62,060 nt of DNA from an uncultured Pelagibacteraceae bacterium (GCA_902541825.1 CACBRY010000002.1:1-62060), one strand, 5' to 3'; shown: positions 1 to 13,084, numbered from the stretch's first letter. Made by a program: numbers and translations. Notes: generated by a model from the sequence alone, not told the origin.

Positions 1-2
1 AG

Positions 3-209
3 AAAAAAAAGATAGATAGGTGTCTTAAAGAATGCAAAAAATTTAATCCTGTAATTTTAGACAAAACAAATAAATCAGTGGTTGTACAAATAACTGCTTT
101 AAGAAGAGAAATTGATAAAATGAGTAAAAAATTAAAGCCCTTAGGTCTTACAAGCACTTCTAGAACTGGGGCAATAGCTATGACCAGAGGTGCTCAAACA
201 TTCAAATAA
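3..209 (+). CDS. ilvN: Acetolactate synthase small subunit, C-terminal end (partial)
   Basis: Open from the window edge to a TAA, so only about 68 residues of the C-terminus are visible. The translated end (...KPLGLTSTSRTGAIAMTRGAQTFK) resembles the conserved tail of alphaproteobacterial IlvN, the regulatory subunit that pairs with IlvB to make acetolactate or acetohydroxybutyrate for valine, leucine and isoleucine. It lies 20 nt upstream of ilvC, which acts on its product, so co-transcription is expected. The ORF track omits it because its start lies outside the window. Confidence 0.82.
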   Translation, partial: KKKIDRCLKECKKFNPVILDKTNKSVVVQITALRREIDKMSKKLKPLGLTSTSRTGAIAMTRGAQTFK

Positions 210-217
210 ATTGATAA

Positions 218-1252
<1,035 letters not shown>

Positions 1253-1337
1253 ATATTGATTAAATTGGGCTAAAACAATTATTTTATTTTGCAATCTAAA
1301 CGATAGGTTGTATATTTCGAGCACTAAAAATATTTAT

Positions 1338-3949
<2,612 letters not shown>

Positions 3950-3954
3950 GAAAG

Positions 3955-5175
3955 ATGGCCGAAAGCAGAGATGATTTTATAATAGCAATTAGATCTGCTT
4001 TTTTAAATAAAAGTACAAAACAAAAATTTTCTTTATTAACTTTAGTTTTTTTTTCAGTTGTTATCATTGTTTTATCTAGTTTTAATTTCAAGGCAATAAC
4101 TGTAACAAAGTCAGTAATAAAAGAAATTGTTTATCGATCTTCATTTATAGTCTCGATCCCAGAAAATTTTATTAAATCTTCTTACTTTAATTTAAATGAA
4201 TACACTAATTTTTATAAAGAATATAAACAAACCAAAGAGGAATTAGATCAGTTAAAATCTGAAAATATTTCAACCAAAATTATTAAAAGTGAAAACGAGG
4301 AACTCAAAAGCCTTATTGATGGTTATACTATTACTTCTAATAAGATTTTAGCAAAGGTAATTGTGGATCATGAAAGTCCTTTTTTAAGATCAATTATTAT
4401 CAACAAAGGCAGTAAGGAAAAAATAAAAATTGGAACAAATATTTATGATCGAAGCTATCTTGTAGGACGGGTCATCGAAGTAAATTATACAAATTCAAGA
4501 GTATTGTTATTAACTGATTTAAATTCAAATATTCCTGTTTCTATCACGCCTGGAAATGTTCAAGCAATTGTTGTTGGTAATGGAGATAAAAAAGGTGAAA
4601 TTAAATATATCAAAAATGATCTTATAAACAAAATCGATGATCAAGGGATTGCATATACATCAGGAACTGGCTCAATTTTCAAAAGTGGAATTCCTGTTGG
4701 TACGATTGATTTAAAAGATGAAAATGAAAAAATTTTGATTAACTTTTATAGTGATTTTAGCCAATTAAAATATGTTTTTGCAGAGATTGATGAGTTAATC
4801 CCAACACCTGTTGAAACTGAAGAAAATAATCAAACACAAGTCTCTTCAAATACTGAGCAAATAAAATTAGACTTAATAAGCGATGAATTGCAAATTTTAG
4901 AGGATAGTAACACTAAATTTTTAGAGGAAAATAAAGAATTAAATACTTTAACAAACGAATTAAATAAACAAATTGAGATATTAAAGTCAGAAAATGAGTT
5001 TCAAAAAAGTGTTATTCAACAGCATAATTTAGACCAAGAAGAGCTAGAATTCTTAAGATTAAATTTAATCTATAGTTCAAAATGTCAATCAAAAAAACTC
5101 TTTAGCACTGGTTTTAAAGTAGGCACTGAAGAATATAAAAAATGTATAATGCGAAAAGGAAAGATAAGTGATTAG
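3955..5175 (+). CDS. mreC: Rod shape-determining protein MreC with long C-terminal coiled coil
   Basis: Bitopic scaffold linking MreB to the periplasmic elongation enzymes. One membrane segment lies near residues 24-48, then a coiled coil (about 80-110), then the MreC beta-domain with GSKEKIKIGTNIYD and LVGRVIEV. At 406 aa it is longer than common MreC. The extra C-terminus (about 295-406) is a second predicted coiled coil (ISDELQILEDSNTKFLEENK), ending in a two-cysteine block with the pattern C-x8-TGF-x2-GTEEYKKC. Neighbours are mreB (5 nt upstream) and mreD (8 nt overlap). The domain core is well supported; the role of the tail is unknown. Confidence 0.92.
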   Translation: MAESRDDFIIAIRSAFLNKSTKQKFSLLTLVFFSVVIIVLSSFNFKAITVTKSVIKEIVYRSSFIVSIPENFIKSSYFNLNEYTNFYKEYKQTKEELDQLKSENISTKIIKSENEELKSLIDGYTITSNKILAKVIVDHESPFLRSIIINKGSKEKIKIGTNIYDRSYLVGRVIEVNYTNSRVLLLTDLNSNIPVSITPGNVQAIVVGNGDKKGEIKYIKNDLINKIDDQGIAYTSGTGSIFKSGIPVGTIDLKDENEKILINFYSDFSQLKYVFAEIDELIPTPVETEENNQTQVSSNTEQIKLDLISDELQILEDSNTKFLEENKELNTLTNELNKQIEILKSENEFQKSVIQQHNLDQEELEFLRLNLIYSSKCQSKKLFSTGFKVGTEEYKKCIMRKGKISD

Positions 5176-5674
5176 ATTTCAAAAGAAAAATTTACTTTAT
5201 AAGATATACACTTGGTTACCAATTCTCGCTTTATTTATATCTGTATTTAATGAATTTGATTTTAATTATTTAAACATTGATTATTTTTCATTTAATTTTC
5301 CATTTATATTAATTTTTTATTTCGCTTTAAAAGCATATCAGCGATTTGATTACTTTTTAGTTTTTTTAGCAGGGTTATTTAATGATACTGTTGTGGGTTT
5401 ACCCTTAGGCATAAGTTCTATGTCATATATATTAATTTGTATATTTGCCACTTACCTAAGAAATATAACAATTAGTCCCAATTTAATAAAAGATTGGTTC
5501 TATTTTTTGTTTATCATTAGTCTGATAAATTCAATTAATTTTTCAGTTTTATTTTTGTTTTTTTCTTATGAATTGGATATTACACTTTTTATTGTGAACA
5601 ATTTTTTTACATTTTTATTTTACATTATATTTTCAATATTTTTTAAGAGGTATTTAAAAAGTTTAGATGATTAA
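5168..5674 (+). CDS. mreD: Rod shape-determining membrane protein MreD
   Basis: Small, very hydrophobic protein (168 aa) with about five membrane helices, including the MreD-like segment FLAGLFNDTVVGLPLGISSMSYIL around residues 64-87. It starts with GTG inside the mreC 3' end (8 nt overlap), and its own end overlaps the mrdA start by 8 nt, so it is translated as part of the elongasome operon. MreD is poorly conserved, and the call rests on hydrophobicity, the FNDxxxGxPLG motif and its position between mreC and mrdA. Confidence 0.88.
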   Translation: MIRFQKKNLLYKIYTWLPILALFISVFNEFDFNYLNIDYFSFNFPFILIFYFALKAYQRFDYFLVFLAGLFNDTVVGLPLGISSMSYILICIFATYLRNITISPNLIKDWFYFLFIISLINSINFSVLFLFFSYELDITLFIVNNFFTFLFYIIFSIFFKRYLKSLDD

Positions 5675-7547
5675 TATTAATATAAGTGATAGCGCGACTA
5701 AGTTAAATTCATTAAATCGAAGAATGTTTATTCTTGCGACAGCTAAAATTATCATTCTAGGCGGAATAGTTAGCAGATTATTTTTTTTACAAGTCAAAGA
5801 GAATAAAAAATATTTAACACTATCTGATAAAAATAGAATTCGAGAATGGAAATTACCCCCTATCAGAGGAGAATTTCAAGACTATTTTGGAAACACGATT
5901 GCTGGAAATTTTGAGGCTTACCAACTCCATATCATACCTGAGGAGGTTGAGGATTTTAGATATGTAATTTATCGTGTGAAAGAATTATTGGAATTAAGTG
6001 ATAAACAATTTAAAAAAATTGTAAAAAAAAAGAATGAAATAAAACCTTGGGAAACATTAATTGTAGCAGATAATTTAAGTTGGGAAAAATTTTCTAAAAT
6101 TAATAATCACCTTTATGATCTTAATGGTGTTAAACCAGTCATTTCAATATCAAGAGATTACCCGTATAAAGAAAATTTTACTCATGTTTTGGGCTATGTT
6201 AGCCAAGCTAATGAAAATGACCTTTTAACAAATGAAAATATAAAAGAAAAATTTGTACCTGGATTAAAAGTTGGAAAAACAGGTTTAGAAAAATCATTTG
6301 AACAGAAATTAATTGGATCTAATTCTGTGGAGCGATATGAGGTTAATGCTTATGGTAGAAGAATTAGTCAATTAGCATTTCAAAAAGGAGATAAGGGAGA
6401 AACAATCAAACTTACAATAGATACAAAAATTCAAGAGTTAACAAATGAGTTACTTAAAGAAAAAGCTGGATCGATATGCGTAATGGATATTTATACAGGT
6501 GCAATTATTGCAATGCATTCTTCCCCGTCATTTGACCCCAACTCTTTTGTCTTTGGAATAAGCCAAGATGAATGGCAACTGATAAGAAACAATCCAATGA
6601 AACCTCTAGTAAATAAATCATTATCAGGTAATTACTCACCAGGATCAACCATAAAACCTATAGTTGCCTTATCTGCTTTAGAAAATGAAATTATTAAACC
6701 AGATTTTACTGTTCAATGTAGAGGACACAAAAATCCATTAGAATTGTACGGGCAGACTTATCATTGTTGGAAAAAAGAAGGACACGGATTTGTAAATTTA
6801 AGAGAAGCAATGAAGCAATCTTGTGATACATATTTTTATGAAGTTGCAAGGCGATTAGGTGTAGATCGATTAAGTGTTACTGCAAAAAAATTTGGACTGG
6901 GGCAGAAAGTTTTTAAAGATGTATTCGATAATGAAAAGAATGGTTTAGTTCCTAATACAGAATGGAAAAAAAATGCATTAGGAAGAAATTGGGTGCTTGG
7001 TGAAACTATAATTACTGGTATTGGCCAAGGATTTATTCAAACAACTCCAATACAATTGTGTTTGATGACCGCTCAAATAGCTAATGGTGGATACAAAATT
7101 TATCCTAAAATAGTGGCAAATGATGACAATCAATATGCAGATAAGTTTACACCATTATATAAAAAGTCTCGAAATATTAAGATTGTTCAAGATGCAATGT
7201 TTAGTTCTACAAATGAAGTGAGAGGAACTTCTTACAGATCTCGTTTGGATGATCCTAAATATCGATTTGCTGGAAAAACTGGAACTTCACAGGTCAAGAA
7301 AATAACTGAACGAGATCGTGAGTTAGATCTTAAAACATTTCAAATTCCTTATGAGGAGAGAGATCATGCTTTATATGTAGCATTTGGTCCCTATAAAAGT
7401 CCAAGGTATGCGTTAAGCATAATTATAGAACATGGTGGATCTGGAGGAACTGTTGCAGCTCCTTTAGCTAAAAAATTATTTAAAATGATTATTGATAGAC
7501 ACGAAATTAGAAAAAATTACGATAACAAAAAATATTTGGATATCTAA
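5667..7547 (+). CDS. mrdA: Penicillin-binding protein 2 (elongasome transpeptidase)
   Basis: Class B PBP that cross-links peptidoglycan during side-wall growth. One N-terminal membrane helix (about 22-42) is followed by the dimerisation/pedestal domain and the transpeptidase domain. Catalytic motifs are visible: SxxK as STIK with Ser327, SxN-type SCD in QSCDTYFYE, and KTGT with Lys537. Length 626 aa is normal. It overlaps mreD by 8 nt and touches rodA, its glycosyltransferase partner, with a 1-nt overlap (TAATG). Confidence 0.96.
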   Translation: MININISDSATKLNSLNRRMFILATAKIIILGGIVSRLFFLQVKENKKYLTLSDKNRIREWKLPPIRGEFQDYFGNTIAGNFEAYQLHIIPEEVEDFRYVIYRVKELLELSDKQFKKIVKKKNEIKPWETLIVADNLSWEKFSKINNHLYDLNGVKPVISISRDYPYKENFTHVLGYVSQANENDLLTNENIKEKFVPGLKVGKTGLEKSFEQKLIGSNSVERYEVNAYGRRISQLAFQKGDKGETIKLTIDTKIQELTNELLKEKAGSICVMDIYTGAIIAMHSSPSFDPNSFVFGISQDEWQLIRNNPMKPLVNKSLSGNYSPGSTIKPIVALSALENEIIKPDFTVQCRGHKNPLELYGQTYHCWKKEGHGFVNLREAMKQSCDTYFYEVARRLGVDRLSVTAKKFGLGQKVFKDVFDNEKNGLVPNTEWKKNALGRNWVLGETIITGIGQGFIQTTPIQLCLMTAQIANGGYKIYPKIVANDDNQYADKFTPLYKKSRNIKIVQDAMFSSTNEVRGTSYRSRLDDPKYRFAGKTGTSQVKKITERDRELDLKTFQIPYEERDHALYVAFGPYKSPRYALSIIIEHGGSGGTVAAPLAKKLFKMIIDRHEIRKNYDNKKYLDI

Positions 7548-8671
7548 TGTACCAGTACAGAAGATTTAATAACAAAAATGGTTTTTTCCAAAAATTTGGA
7601 AATTTAGATTATATCCTTTTATCATGTCTTTTGATTCTTGGATTTGTTAGTCTTGCAACAATGTATTCTACTGACGGGGGTGAAGTTTTATTTCATACAA
7701 GAAGTCACTTCATAAAATTTGTTGTTTTCTTTTCAATGATGCTGGTGATTTCATTTATCAACATCAAATTTTGGTTCTCTCTTGGTTATTTATCTTATGC
7801 AGTTATTTTAGGAATGTTAATTTGGACTATAAATTTTGGTATTACTGCATCAGGATCTAAAAGATGGATTGATTTATATTTTTTAAATATTCAGCCGTCT
7901 GAATTGATGAAAATTTTTATTATTTTATGTCTAGCAAAATATTTTCATCGAATGAAAGCGCAACATGTTAACTCTTTTTATAGCCTATGTTTTTCCTTAA
8001 TAATCATATTTGTTCCAATGAGTTTAGTAATTATACAACCAGATTTAGGTACTTCATTACTTATTGCAATAAGTGGAATAGTTGTATTGTGGTTTGCTGG
8101 ATTAAATCATAAATATTTTTTTTATTCTTGTTTACTATCAATCATTTCATTGCCAATTATCATTTCTTTTCTAAAACCTTATCAAAAACTTAGAGTATTA
8201 ACTTTTCTAAATCCAGATAGAGATCCTTTAGGAGCCGGTTATCAAATTATTCAATCAAAAATTGCTGTTGGATCAGGAGGTTTTACTGGTAAAGGTTTTC
8301 TAAAAGGAACACAAAGTTATCTAGAATTTTTACCAGAGAAACATACAGATTTTATATTTACCCTTTTTTCGGAAGAATTTGGTTTTATAGGGTCAGTTTT
8401 GTTACTTTTAATTTATAGTATAATAATTTACCGAGTTATCAGAATAGGTGCGCTTTCTAGAAGTTATTTTGCAAAATTATTTTGTTACAGCTTTGGAACA
8501 TCAATTTTTATATATGTTGTAATAAATATGAGCATGGTTTTAGGTCTACTTCCTATTGTAGGTTCACCTTTACCGATAATGTCATATGGTGGTTCATCAA
8601 TGTTAGCCACAATGATAGGATTTGGAATTGTGATGAGTGCCAAAACTCATAGTCAACAATCCATTGCATAA
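7547..8671 (+). CDS. rodA: Peptidoglycan glycosyltransferase RodA
   Basis: SEDS-family integral membrane enzyme (374 aa, about ten helices) that polymerises lipid II in the rod complex with PBP2. Family signatures are GSKRWIDL, IQPSELMKIF, VIIQPDLGTSLL and PLPIMSYGGSSML, the last being the SEDS C-terminal hallmark. Its ATG overlaps the mrdA stop. It is the last wall gene; the next gene follows after 50 nt of AT-rich DNA. Confidence 0.96.
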   Translation: MYQYRRFNNKNGFFQKFGNLDYILLSCLLILGFVSLATMYSTDGGEVLFHTRSHFIKFVVFFSMMLVISFINIKFWFSLGYLSYAVILGMLIWTINFGITASGSKRWIDLYFLNIQPSELMKIFIILCLAKYFHRMKAQHVNSFYSLCFSLIIIFVPMSLVIIQPDLGTSLLIAISGIVVLWFAGLNHKYFFYSCLLSIISLPIIISFLKPYQKLRVLTFLNPDRDPLGAGYQIIQSKIAVGSGGFTGKGFLKGTQSYLEFLPEKHTDFIFTLFSEEFGFIGSVLLLLIYSIIIYRVIRIGALSRSYFAKLFCYSFGTSIFIYVVINMSMVLGLLPIVGSPLPIMSYGGSSMLATMIGFGIVMSAKTHSQQSIA

Positions 8672-8721
8672 GTATAATTTGTCGCTTAATCTTAATTAAT
8701 ATTTCATTATATAGTCTTTGG

Positions 8722-9960
8722 ATGAATAAACTTAAGATAGGTATAGTTGGAGCTGGTATTCAAGGTATTTCTAATGCTTTATTTTTGCAGAAAAAAGGTT
8801 TTGATGTAACGATATTTGATCGAGAAAATCCAGGAAGCCCTGTAGCATCTTACGGAAATGCTGGTCATTTTTCTCCCTATGCTTCATTGTCTTTAAATAG
8901 AACTGATATTTTACTAGATGTTCCTGCAATGTTAATGAGCTCAACAGGACCTCTTGCTCTTAAATGGAACTATGTTCCAAAAATGATCCCTTGGTTTATG
9001 AAATTTATATTGAACACCACAAAAAATAAAATGATGCACACTGCAAAAAATATGCATCAAATCTTAGATTTAGCCTTACCAGCCTATGATGAATTATTTG
9101 ATGAAGTTGATATTGAAGGTTTAGTTGAAAACAAAGGAATTTTGTATATTTGGAACGATCAAGATTTGAAAAGCAGAGAATTAGAAATTAATGTTAGAAA
9201 GGAATTAGGAGTTCAGCAACAACTTGTGAATAAAAAAGAAATTCATGATTTAGAGCCTAATATAAAACCTTTTTATCATGCTGGTGTTTATTATCCTTAC
9301 GCAAGACATGCAAGAAATCCAAAAAAAATCCTGCTTAAATTTTTTGATTTATTTCTTAAAAAGGGTGGGCAATTTAAAAAAACGGAAGTTAAAAGCATAG
9401 ACTTTCAAGATGAACTACCAATCTTAAAAACGGAGTCTGAAAAATTTTCATTTGATAAATTGGTGATAGCCTGTGGAGCCTTTTCAAAAAAATTAACTGA
9501 TAACTTAGATGAAAAAATACCTTTAGATACCGAGCGTGGTTATCATGTTCACTTTAAAGATTGCGACCATCTTTTACAAAGACCAGTTATTTTTTCAAAT
9601 CGAGGATTTGGAATTACTCCAATGGAACAAGGATTAAGAGTTGTAGGCACTGTCGAGTTTGGTGGATTGAAAAATCCTTTATCAAAATCTCGTATTAAAA
9701 ATTTGATTAATAACGCCAAGTACATGTTAGGAGATTTACCCGATCATGAAGATGAATGGTTAGGATTTAGACCAACATTACCCGACTTTTTACCTGTTAT
9801 GGGTCCGTCAAAAAATCATAAAAATGTATTCTATTGTTTCGGTCATCATCATTTAGGATGGACATTAGGTCCAATATCTGGAAAGATTGTCTCCGGAATG
9901 ATAGCTAAAGAAAACACCAATTTAAATTTAGCCCCTTATAGCTCAACCAGATTCAATTAG
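8722..9960 (+). CDS. FAD-dependent D-amino-acid dehydrogenase-like oxidoreductase (DadA family)
   Basis: DAO-superfamily flavoprotein of 412 aa. The N-terminal dinucleotide motif GIVGAGIQGISNALFLQKKG (residues 7-26) and FDRENPGSPVASYGNAG match the DadA-type FAD site. The C-terminal part has GFRPTLPDFLPVMGPS and FGHHHLGWTLGPISG, typical of D-amino-acid dehydrogenases. It probably oxidises a D-amino acid or related secondary amine and passes electrons to the membrane chain. The exact substrate cannot be read from sequence. The next gene starts 5 nt after its stop, so it leads an accessory operon of exporter, D-2-hydroxyacid dehydrogenase, HDAC-like hydrolase and MsrB. Confidence 0.85.
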   Translation: MNKLKIGIVGAGIQGISNALFLQKKGFDVTIFDRENPGSPVASYGNAGHFSPYASLSLNRTDILLDVPAMLMSSTGPLALKWNYVPKMIPWFMKFILNTTKNKMMHTAKNMHQILDLALPAYDELFDEVDIEGLVENKGILYIWNDQDLKSRELEINVRKELGVQQQLVNKKEIHDLEPNIKPFYHAGVYYPYARHARNPKKILLKFFDLFLKKGGQFKKTEVKSIDFQDELPILKTESEKFSFDKLVIACGAFSKKLTDNLDEKIPLDTERGYHVHFKDCDHLLQRPVIFSNRGFGITPMEQGLRVVGTVEFGGLKNPLSKSRIKNLINNAKYMLGDLPDHEDEWLGFRPTLPDFLPVMGPSKNHKNVFYCFGHHHLGWTLGPISGKIVSGMIAKENTNLNLAPYSSTRFN

Positions 9961-9964
9961 TAAA

Positions 9965-10858
9965 ATGCAAAATACCAAAGCATATATCATGCTGGTATGC
10001 GCAACTTTATTCTGGGCTGGTAATTTTATGGTCGGCAAGTATGCTTTCTTGGTTGAGATACCTCCTCTAACTTTAGTGTTTTATCGATGGTTACTTGTTT
10101 GGATTATATTGTTACCTTTTACTTTTAAAGAAATAATTAAATATAAAGATACAATTTTAAATAATTTACCTTTATTATTTTTTTTGGGTTTTACAAGTGT
10201 TGGTTTGTTTAATTCTTTTACTTACTTATCTTTAATTCATACCCAAGTCATTAACGCATCTCTTTTTAATACGGCTATTCCAGCTATAATAATTTTGCTT
10301 TGTTTTTTATTTAAAGTTGAGCAAACTAATAAGTATCAAATTTTAGGGCTTATCATTTCAGTGTGTGGTATTCTAGCGATTATTACCAGACTTAAGTTGG
10401 ATATTTTGCTTTCCCTAAATTTTAATAAAGGCGATTTGATAATGATAGGAGGTGTCATTACTTGGGGAGTTTATTCAACTCTTTTAAAGAAAAAAAAGTT
10501 TACTCTTCCGTTATTAACTTTAGTTCATGTTATTTGTACATTCGGTTTGATAACTGTGTTGCCCCAATTTTTATACGAATACTCTAGTGGAGAATTAATT
10601 AAGTTCGATATAAATTTAATCTACACTTTAATATTTTTAGCTCTTTTTCCTAGTATAGGCTCTTACTATTGTTGGGCAGGTGCTGTTTCTATTATCGGAG
10701 CAAACAGAGCAGGTATTTTTTTATCTTTAATTCCTTTGTTTAGCACCATAATGGCAATACTTTTTTATAACGAACAATTCAAATTTTTTCACTTGATTGG
10801 TGCAATTTTAATTATATTAGGTTTATTTTTATCAAATAAGGAAATTAAAAATGCTTAA
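9965..10858 (+). CDS. EamA/DMT-family inner-membrane transporter
   Basis: 297 aa with ten predicted helices built from two EamA repeats (about 7-140 and 155-290). MLVCATLFWAGNFMVGK and SIIGANRAGIFLSLIPLFS are typical drug/metabolite transporter segments. Such proteins usually export amino acids or metabolites; the substrate is unknown. It lies between a DadA-like oxidase and a D-2-hydroxyacid dehydrogenase (8 nt overlap), so it may move a compound handled by those enzymes. One of three EamA proteins in the window. Confidence 0.87.
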   Translation: MQNTKAYIMLVCATLFWAGNFMVGKYAFLVEIPPLTLVFYRWLLVWIILLPFTFKEIIKYKDTILNNLPLLFFLGFTSVGLFNSFTYLSLIHTQVINASLFNTAIPAIIILLCFLFKVEQTNKYQILGLIISVCGILAIITRLKLDILLSLNFNKGDLIMIGGVITWGVYSTLLKKKKFTLPLLTLVHVICTFGLITVLPQFLYEYSSGELIKFDINLIYTLIFLALFPSIGSYYCWAGAVSIIGANRAGIFLSLIPLFSTIMAILFYNEQFKFFHLIGAILIILGLFLSNKEIKNA

Positions 10859-11801
10859 AGTTGCTATTTTAGACGACTATCAAAATGTCTCTCAACAATT
10901 TGTTGATCTTGAAAAATTAGCAGGAAAGTACGAGATCAAAATTTTTAGTGAGCCTTTCGAGGATGAAGCAGATGCTCTTGATAAATTGTCTGAATTTGAG
11001 GCTTTACTGATTATGAGAGAGAGAACACCAATTACAAAAAACTTAATAGAAAATCTGACTAAATTAAAATTTATTATTACCAGCGGTTTAAAAAATAAGT
11101 CAATCGATCTTGTTTCCGCGAAAAAAAGAAAAATCATTGTTAGTGGGACGGATAGCAACATAAATCCAACACCTGAATTAACCTGGGCTTTGATACTTGG
11201 ATTGGCGAGAAACCTTAAAGAAGAAATAGACAATATGTATCAAGGATATTGGCAGTCTACTATTGGAGTAGAATTAAAAGGAAAAATACTTGGTTTGATT
11301 GGTCTTGGAAAAGTTGGATCTCAAGTTGCTAAAATTGGAAAAGCATTTGGTATGCAAGTGATGGCATGGAGTGAAAATCTTAATTTAGATACCTGCAAAG
11401 AATTAGATGTTTTACCTTGTAGCAAAGAAGATTTAATCAAGAACTCAGATTTTTTATCTATACATGTCCAAGGGGGTGATAGATACAAAGACTGTATTAC
11501 AATTAAAGAGATGGATAAAATGAAAAAAACAGCTTTTTTAATTAATACCTCAAGGGGACCAATCATAAACGAGGACGATTTAATAATTGCATTATCCACA
11601 AATGAAATAGCTGGAGCTGGGTTAGATGTTTACGAAAAAGAACCCTTACCAGAAAATAATAAACTCAGATTTTTACCAAATGTATTATTAACTCCTCATA
11701 TTGGATATGTGACTGCTGAGAATTATCAGATTTATTACAGTCAAATGATCGAGTCTTTGGAGGCTTGTGTAAATGGTGAACCAATTCGTGTCATTGAATA
11801 A
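10851..11801 (+). CDS. D-isomer-specific 2-hydroxyacid dehydrogenase
   Basis: 316-aa NAD-dependent enzyme of the D-2-hydroxyacid dehydrogenase family (SerA/LdhA-like). The nucleotide fold GLIGLGKVGSQVA lies at residues 148-160. The catalytic triad of the family is visible as Arg235 (NTSRGPI), Glu264 (DVYEKEPLP) and His283 (LTPHIGYV). It lacks the ACT domain of many SerA proteins, so the substrate could be a hydroxyacid other than 3-phosphoglycerate. It overlaps the EamA gene by 8 nt and is followed after 2 nt by the HDAC-like gene. Confidence 0.9.
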   Translation: MLKVAILDDYQNVSQQFVDLEKLAGKYEIKIFSEPFEDEADALDKLSEFEALLIMRERTPITKNLIENLTKLKFIITSGLKNKSIDLVSAKKRKIIVSGTDSNINPTPELTWALILGLARNLKEEIDNMYQGYWQSTIGVELKGKILGLIGLGKVGSQVAKIGKAFGMQVMAWSENLNLDTCKELDVLPCSKEDLIKNSDFLSIHVQGGDRYKDCITIKEMDKMKKTAFLINTSRGPIINEDDLIIALSTNEIAGAGLDVYEKEPLPENNKLRFLPNVLLTPHIGYVTAENYQIYYSQMIESLEACVNGEPIRVIE

Positions 11802-11803
11802 TA

Positions 11804-12697
11804 ATGGAATTACCAGTCGTTAATCATAAAGATTATTTTGCAAAAATTGGCGATGATCATAAATTTCCAATAAATAAATTTGGTGATCTTGCAGATTATT
11901 TAATAAGCAAAAAAATTGTAAAAAAATTTCACAAACCATATCCTTGCTCAATAGAAACTTTGAAGAGAGCTCATTCGGAGGAATATATTAACCATATTAA
12001 AAATAAAACCTTGGATGAAATTGGTATAAAAAAAATAGGATTTCCATTAGTGGATAGTGTAGTTCAAAGATCTTTTATAGCAACTGGTGGCACAGTTTTA
12101 GCCTCCAAGTTAGCGATAAATTATGGTGTAGCTTGTAATACTGCAGGCGGCAGTCATCATGCAAATTACCAAGGAGGTGCTGGTTATTGTGTTTTTAATG
12201 ATGTGGCGGTGGCATCACAATATTTATTAGATAGAGGGTTAGCTGGAAAAATTTTAATTATAGATTTAGATGTTCATCAAGGAAATGGTAATTCAGATAT
12301 ATTTAAAGATAATAGAAATGTTTTTACTTTTAGCATGCATTCTAAATCAAATTATCCTGCAAAAAAATCTATTAGTGACTGTGATGTAGAGCTCGAAAAC
12401 GACTTAGAAGATAAAGAATATTTAAAGATACTAAAATTTTATTTAAATCAATTAAATGAAGAAAATTTTGATTTTGTTTTTTATATCGCAGGTGTTGATA
12501 TTCATTTTAATGATAGACTTGGAAAACTAAAAATTTCTGATGATGGGGTTAAAAAAAGAGATGAAATTGTTACCGAAAACTTTTTTTCAAAAGGAATACC
12601 TCTTTGTGGTGTTTTAGGTGGCGGGTATAATAAAGACGCTAAAAAGCTTGTAGAATTACATTCTTATTTACATCAATCATGTGCTAAATTAGTCTAA
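11804..12697 (+). CDS. Histone-deacetylase-family hydrolase (acetoin-utilisation/acetylpolyamine type)
   Basis: 297-aa zinc hydrolase of the arginase/deacetylase fold. Active-site signatures are AGGSHHANYQGGAGYCVFND (His118-His119 pair), LIIDLDVHQGNG with zinc ligands Asp154 and His158 (Asp156 lies between them), a later acidic ligand in IAGVDIHFND, and GGGY with the candidate catalytic tyrosine. Bacterial members deacetylate polyamines, acetoin-pathway proteins or other N-acetyl compounds, so the substrate is open. It starts 2 nt after the dehydrogenase stop. Moderately sure of the family, not of the reaction. Confidence 0.9.
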   Translation: MELPVVNHKDYFAKIGDDHKFPINKFGDLADYLISKKIVKKFHKPYPCSIETLKRAHSEEYINHIKNKTLDEIGIKKIGFPLVDSVVQRSFIATGGTVLASKLAINYGVACNTAGGSHHANYQGGAGYCVFNDVAVASQYLLDRGLAGKILIIDLDVHQGNGNSDIFKDNRNVFTFSMHSKSNYPAKKSISDCDVELENDLEDKEYLKILKFYLNQLNEENFDFVFYIAGVDIHFNDRLGKLKISDDGVKKRDEIVTENFFSKGIPLCGVLGGGYNKDAKKLVELHSYLHQSCAKLV

Positions 12698-12701
12698 TAG
12701 T

Positions 12702-13073
12702 ATGAGTAAAAAGAACTCAAATTTAACTGCAGAACAAAAATTAGTTATGTTTGAAGATGGCACTGAGCCACCAGGTTCAAGTGAGTTAAATAATGAAAAG
12801 AGAGAAGGAAGTTATCACTGTGCAAATTGTGATGTAAAGTTATTTGACTCTAAAACTAAGTATGAAAGTGGATCAGGTTGGCCATCATTTTATCAATCAT
12901 TGCCAGATGTTTTTGAAACTAAAACTGACCATTTAATAGGTTATGCAAGAACAGAGTATCACTGTAAAAATTGCAATGCCCATCACGGACACATTTTTGA
13001 TGATGGACCTTTGCCAACTGGAAAAAGATATTGCAATAATGGTGTATGTTTAGTTTTTAAAGAGACCAAATGA
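12702..13073 (+). CDS. msrB: Peptide-methionine (R)-S-oxide reductase MsrB
   Basis: Repairs oxidised methionine (R epimer) in proteins. The 123-aa SelR domain shows two zinc CxxC pairs (Cys40/Cys43 and Cys88/Cys91), SGSGWPSFY, and catalytic Cys111 in GKRYCNNGVCLVF. The usual family text is RYCINS, so NNGVC is a mild variant with an extra Cys116 that might act in resolving. No signal peptide, so cytoplasmic. It is the fifth gene of the run starting at the DadA-like gene. Confidence 0.94.
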   Translation: MSKKNSNLTAEQKLVMFEDGTEPPGSSELNNEKREGSYHCANCDVKLFDSKTKYESGSGWPSFYQSLPDVFETKTDHLIGYARTEYHCKNCNAHHGHIFDDGPLPTGKRYCNNGVCLVFKETK

Positions 13074-13084
13074 TTTAAATTAAA

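Noticed and set aside
1308-1337. TTG start of leuA giving ten extra residues
   Set aside because: The ATG at 1338 starts the conserved N-terminus; the extension is unlike the family.
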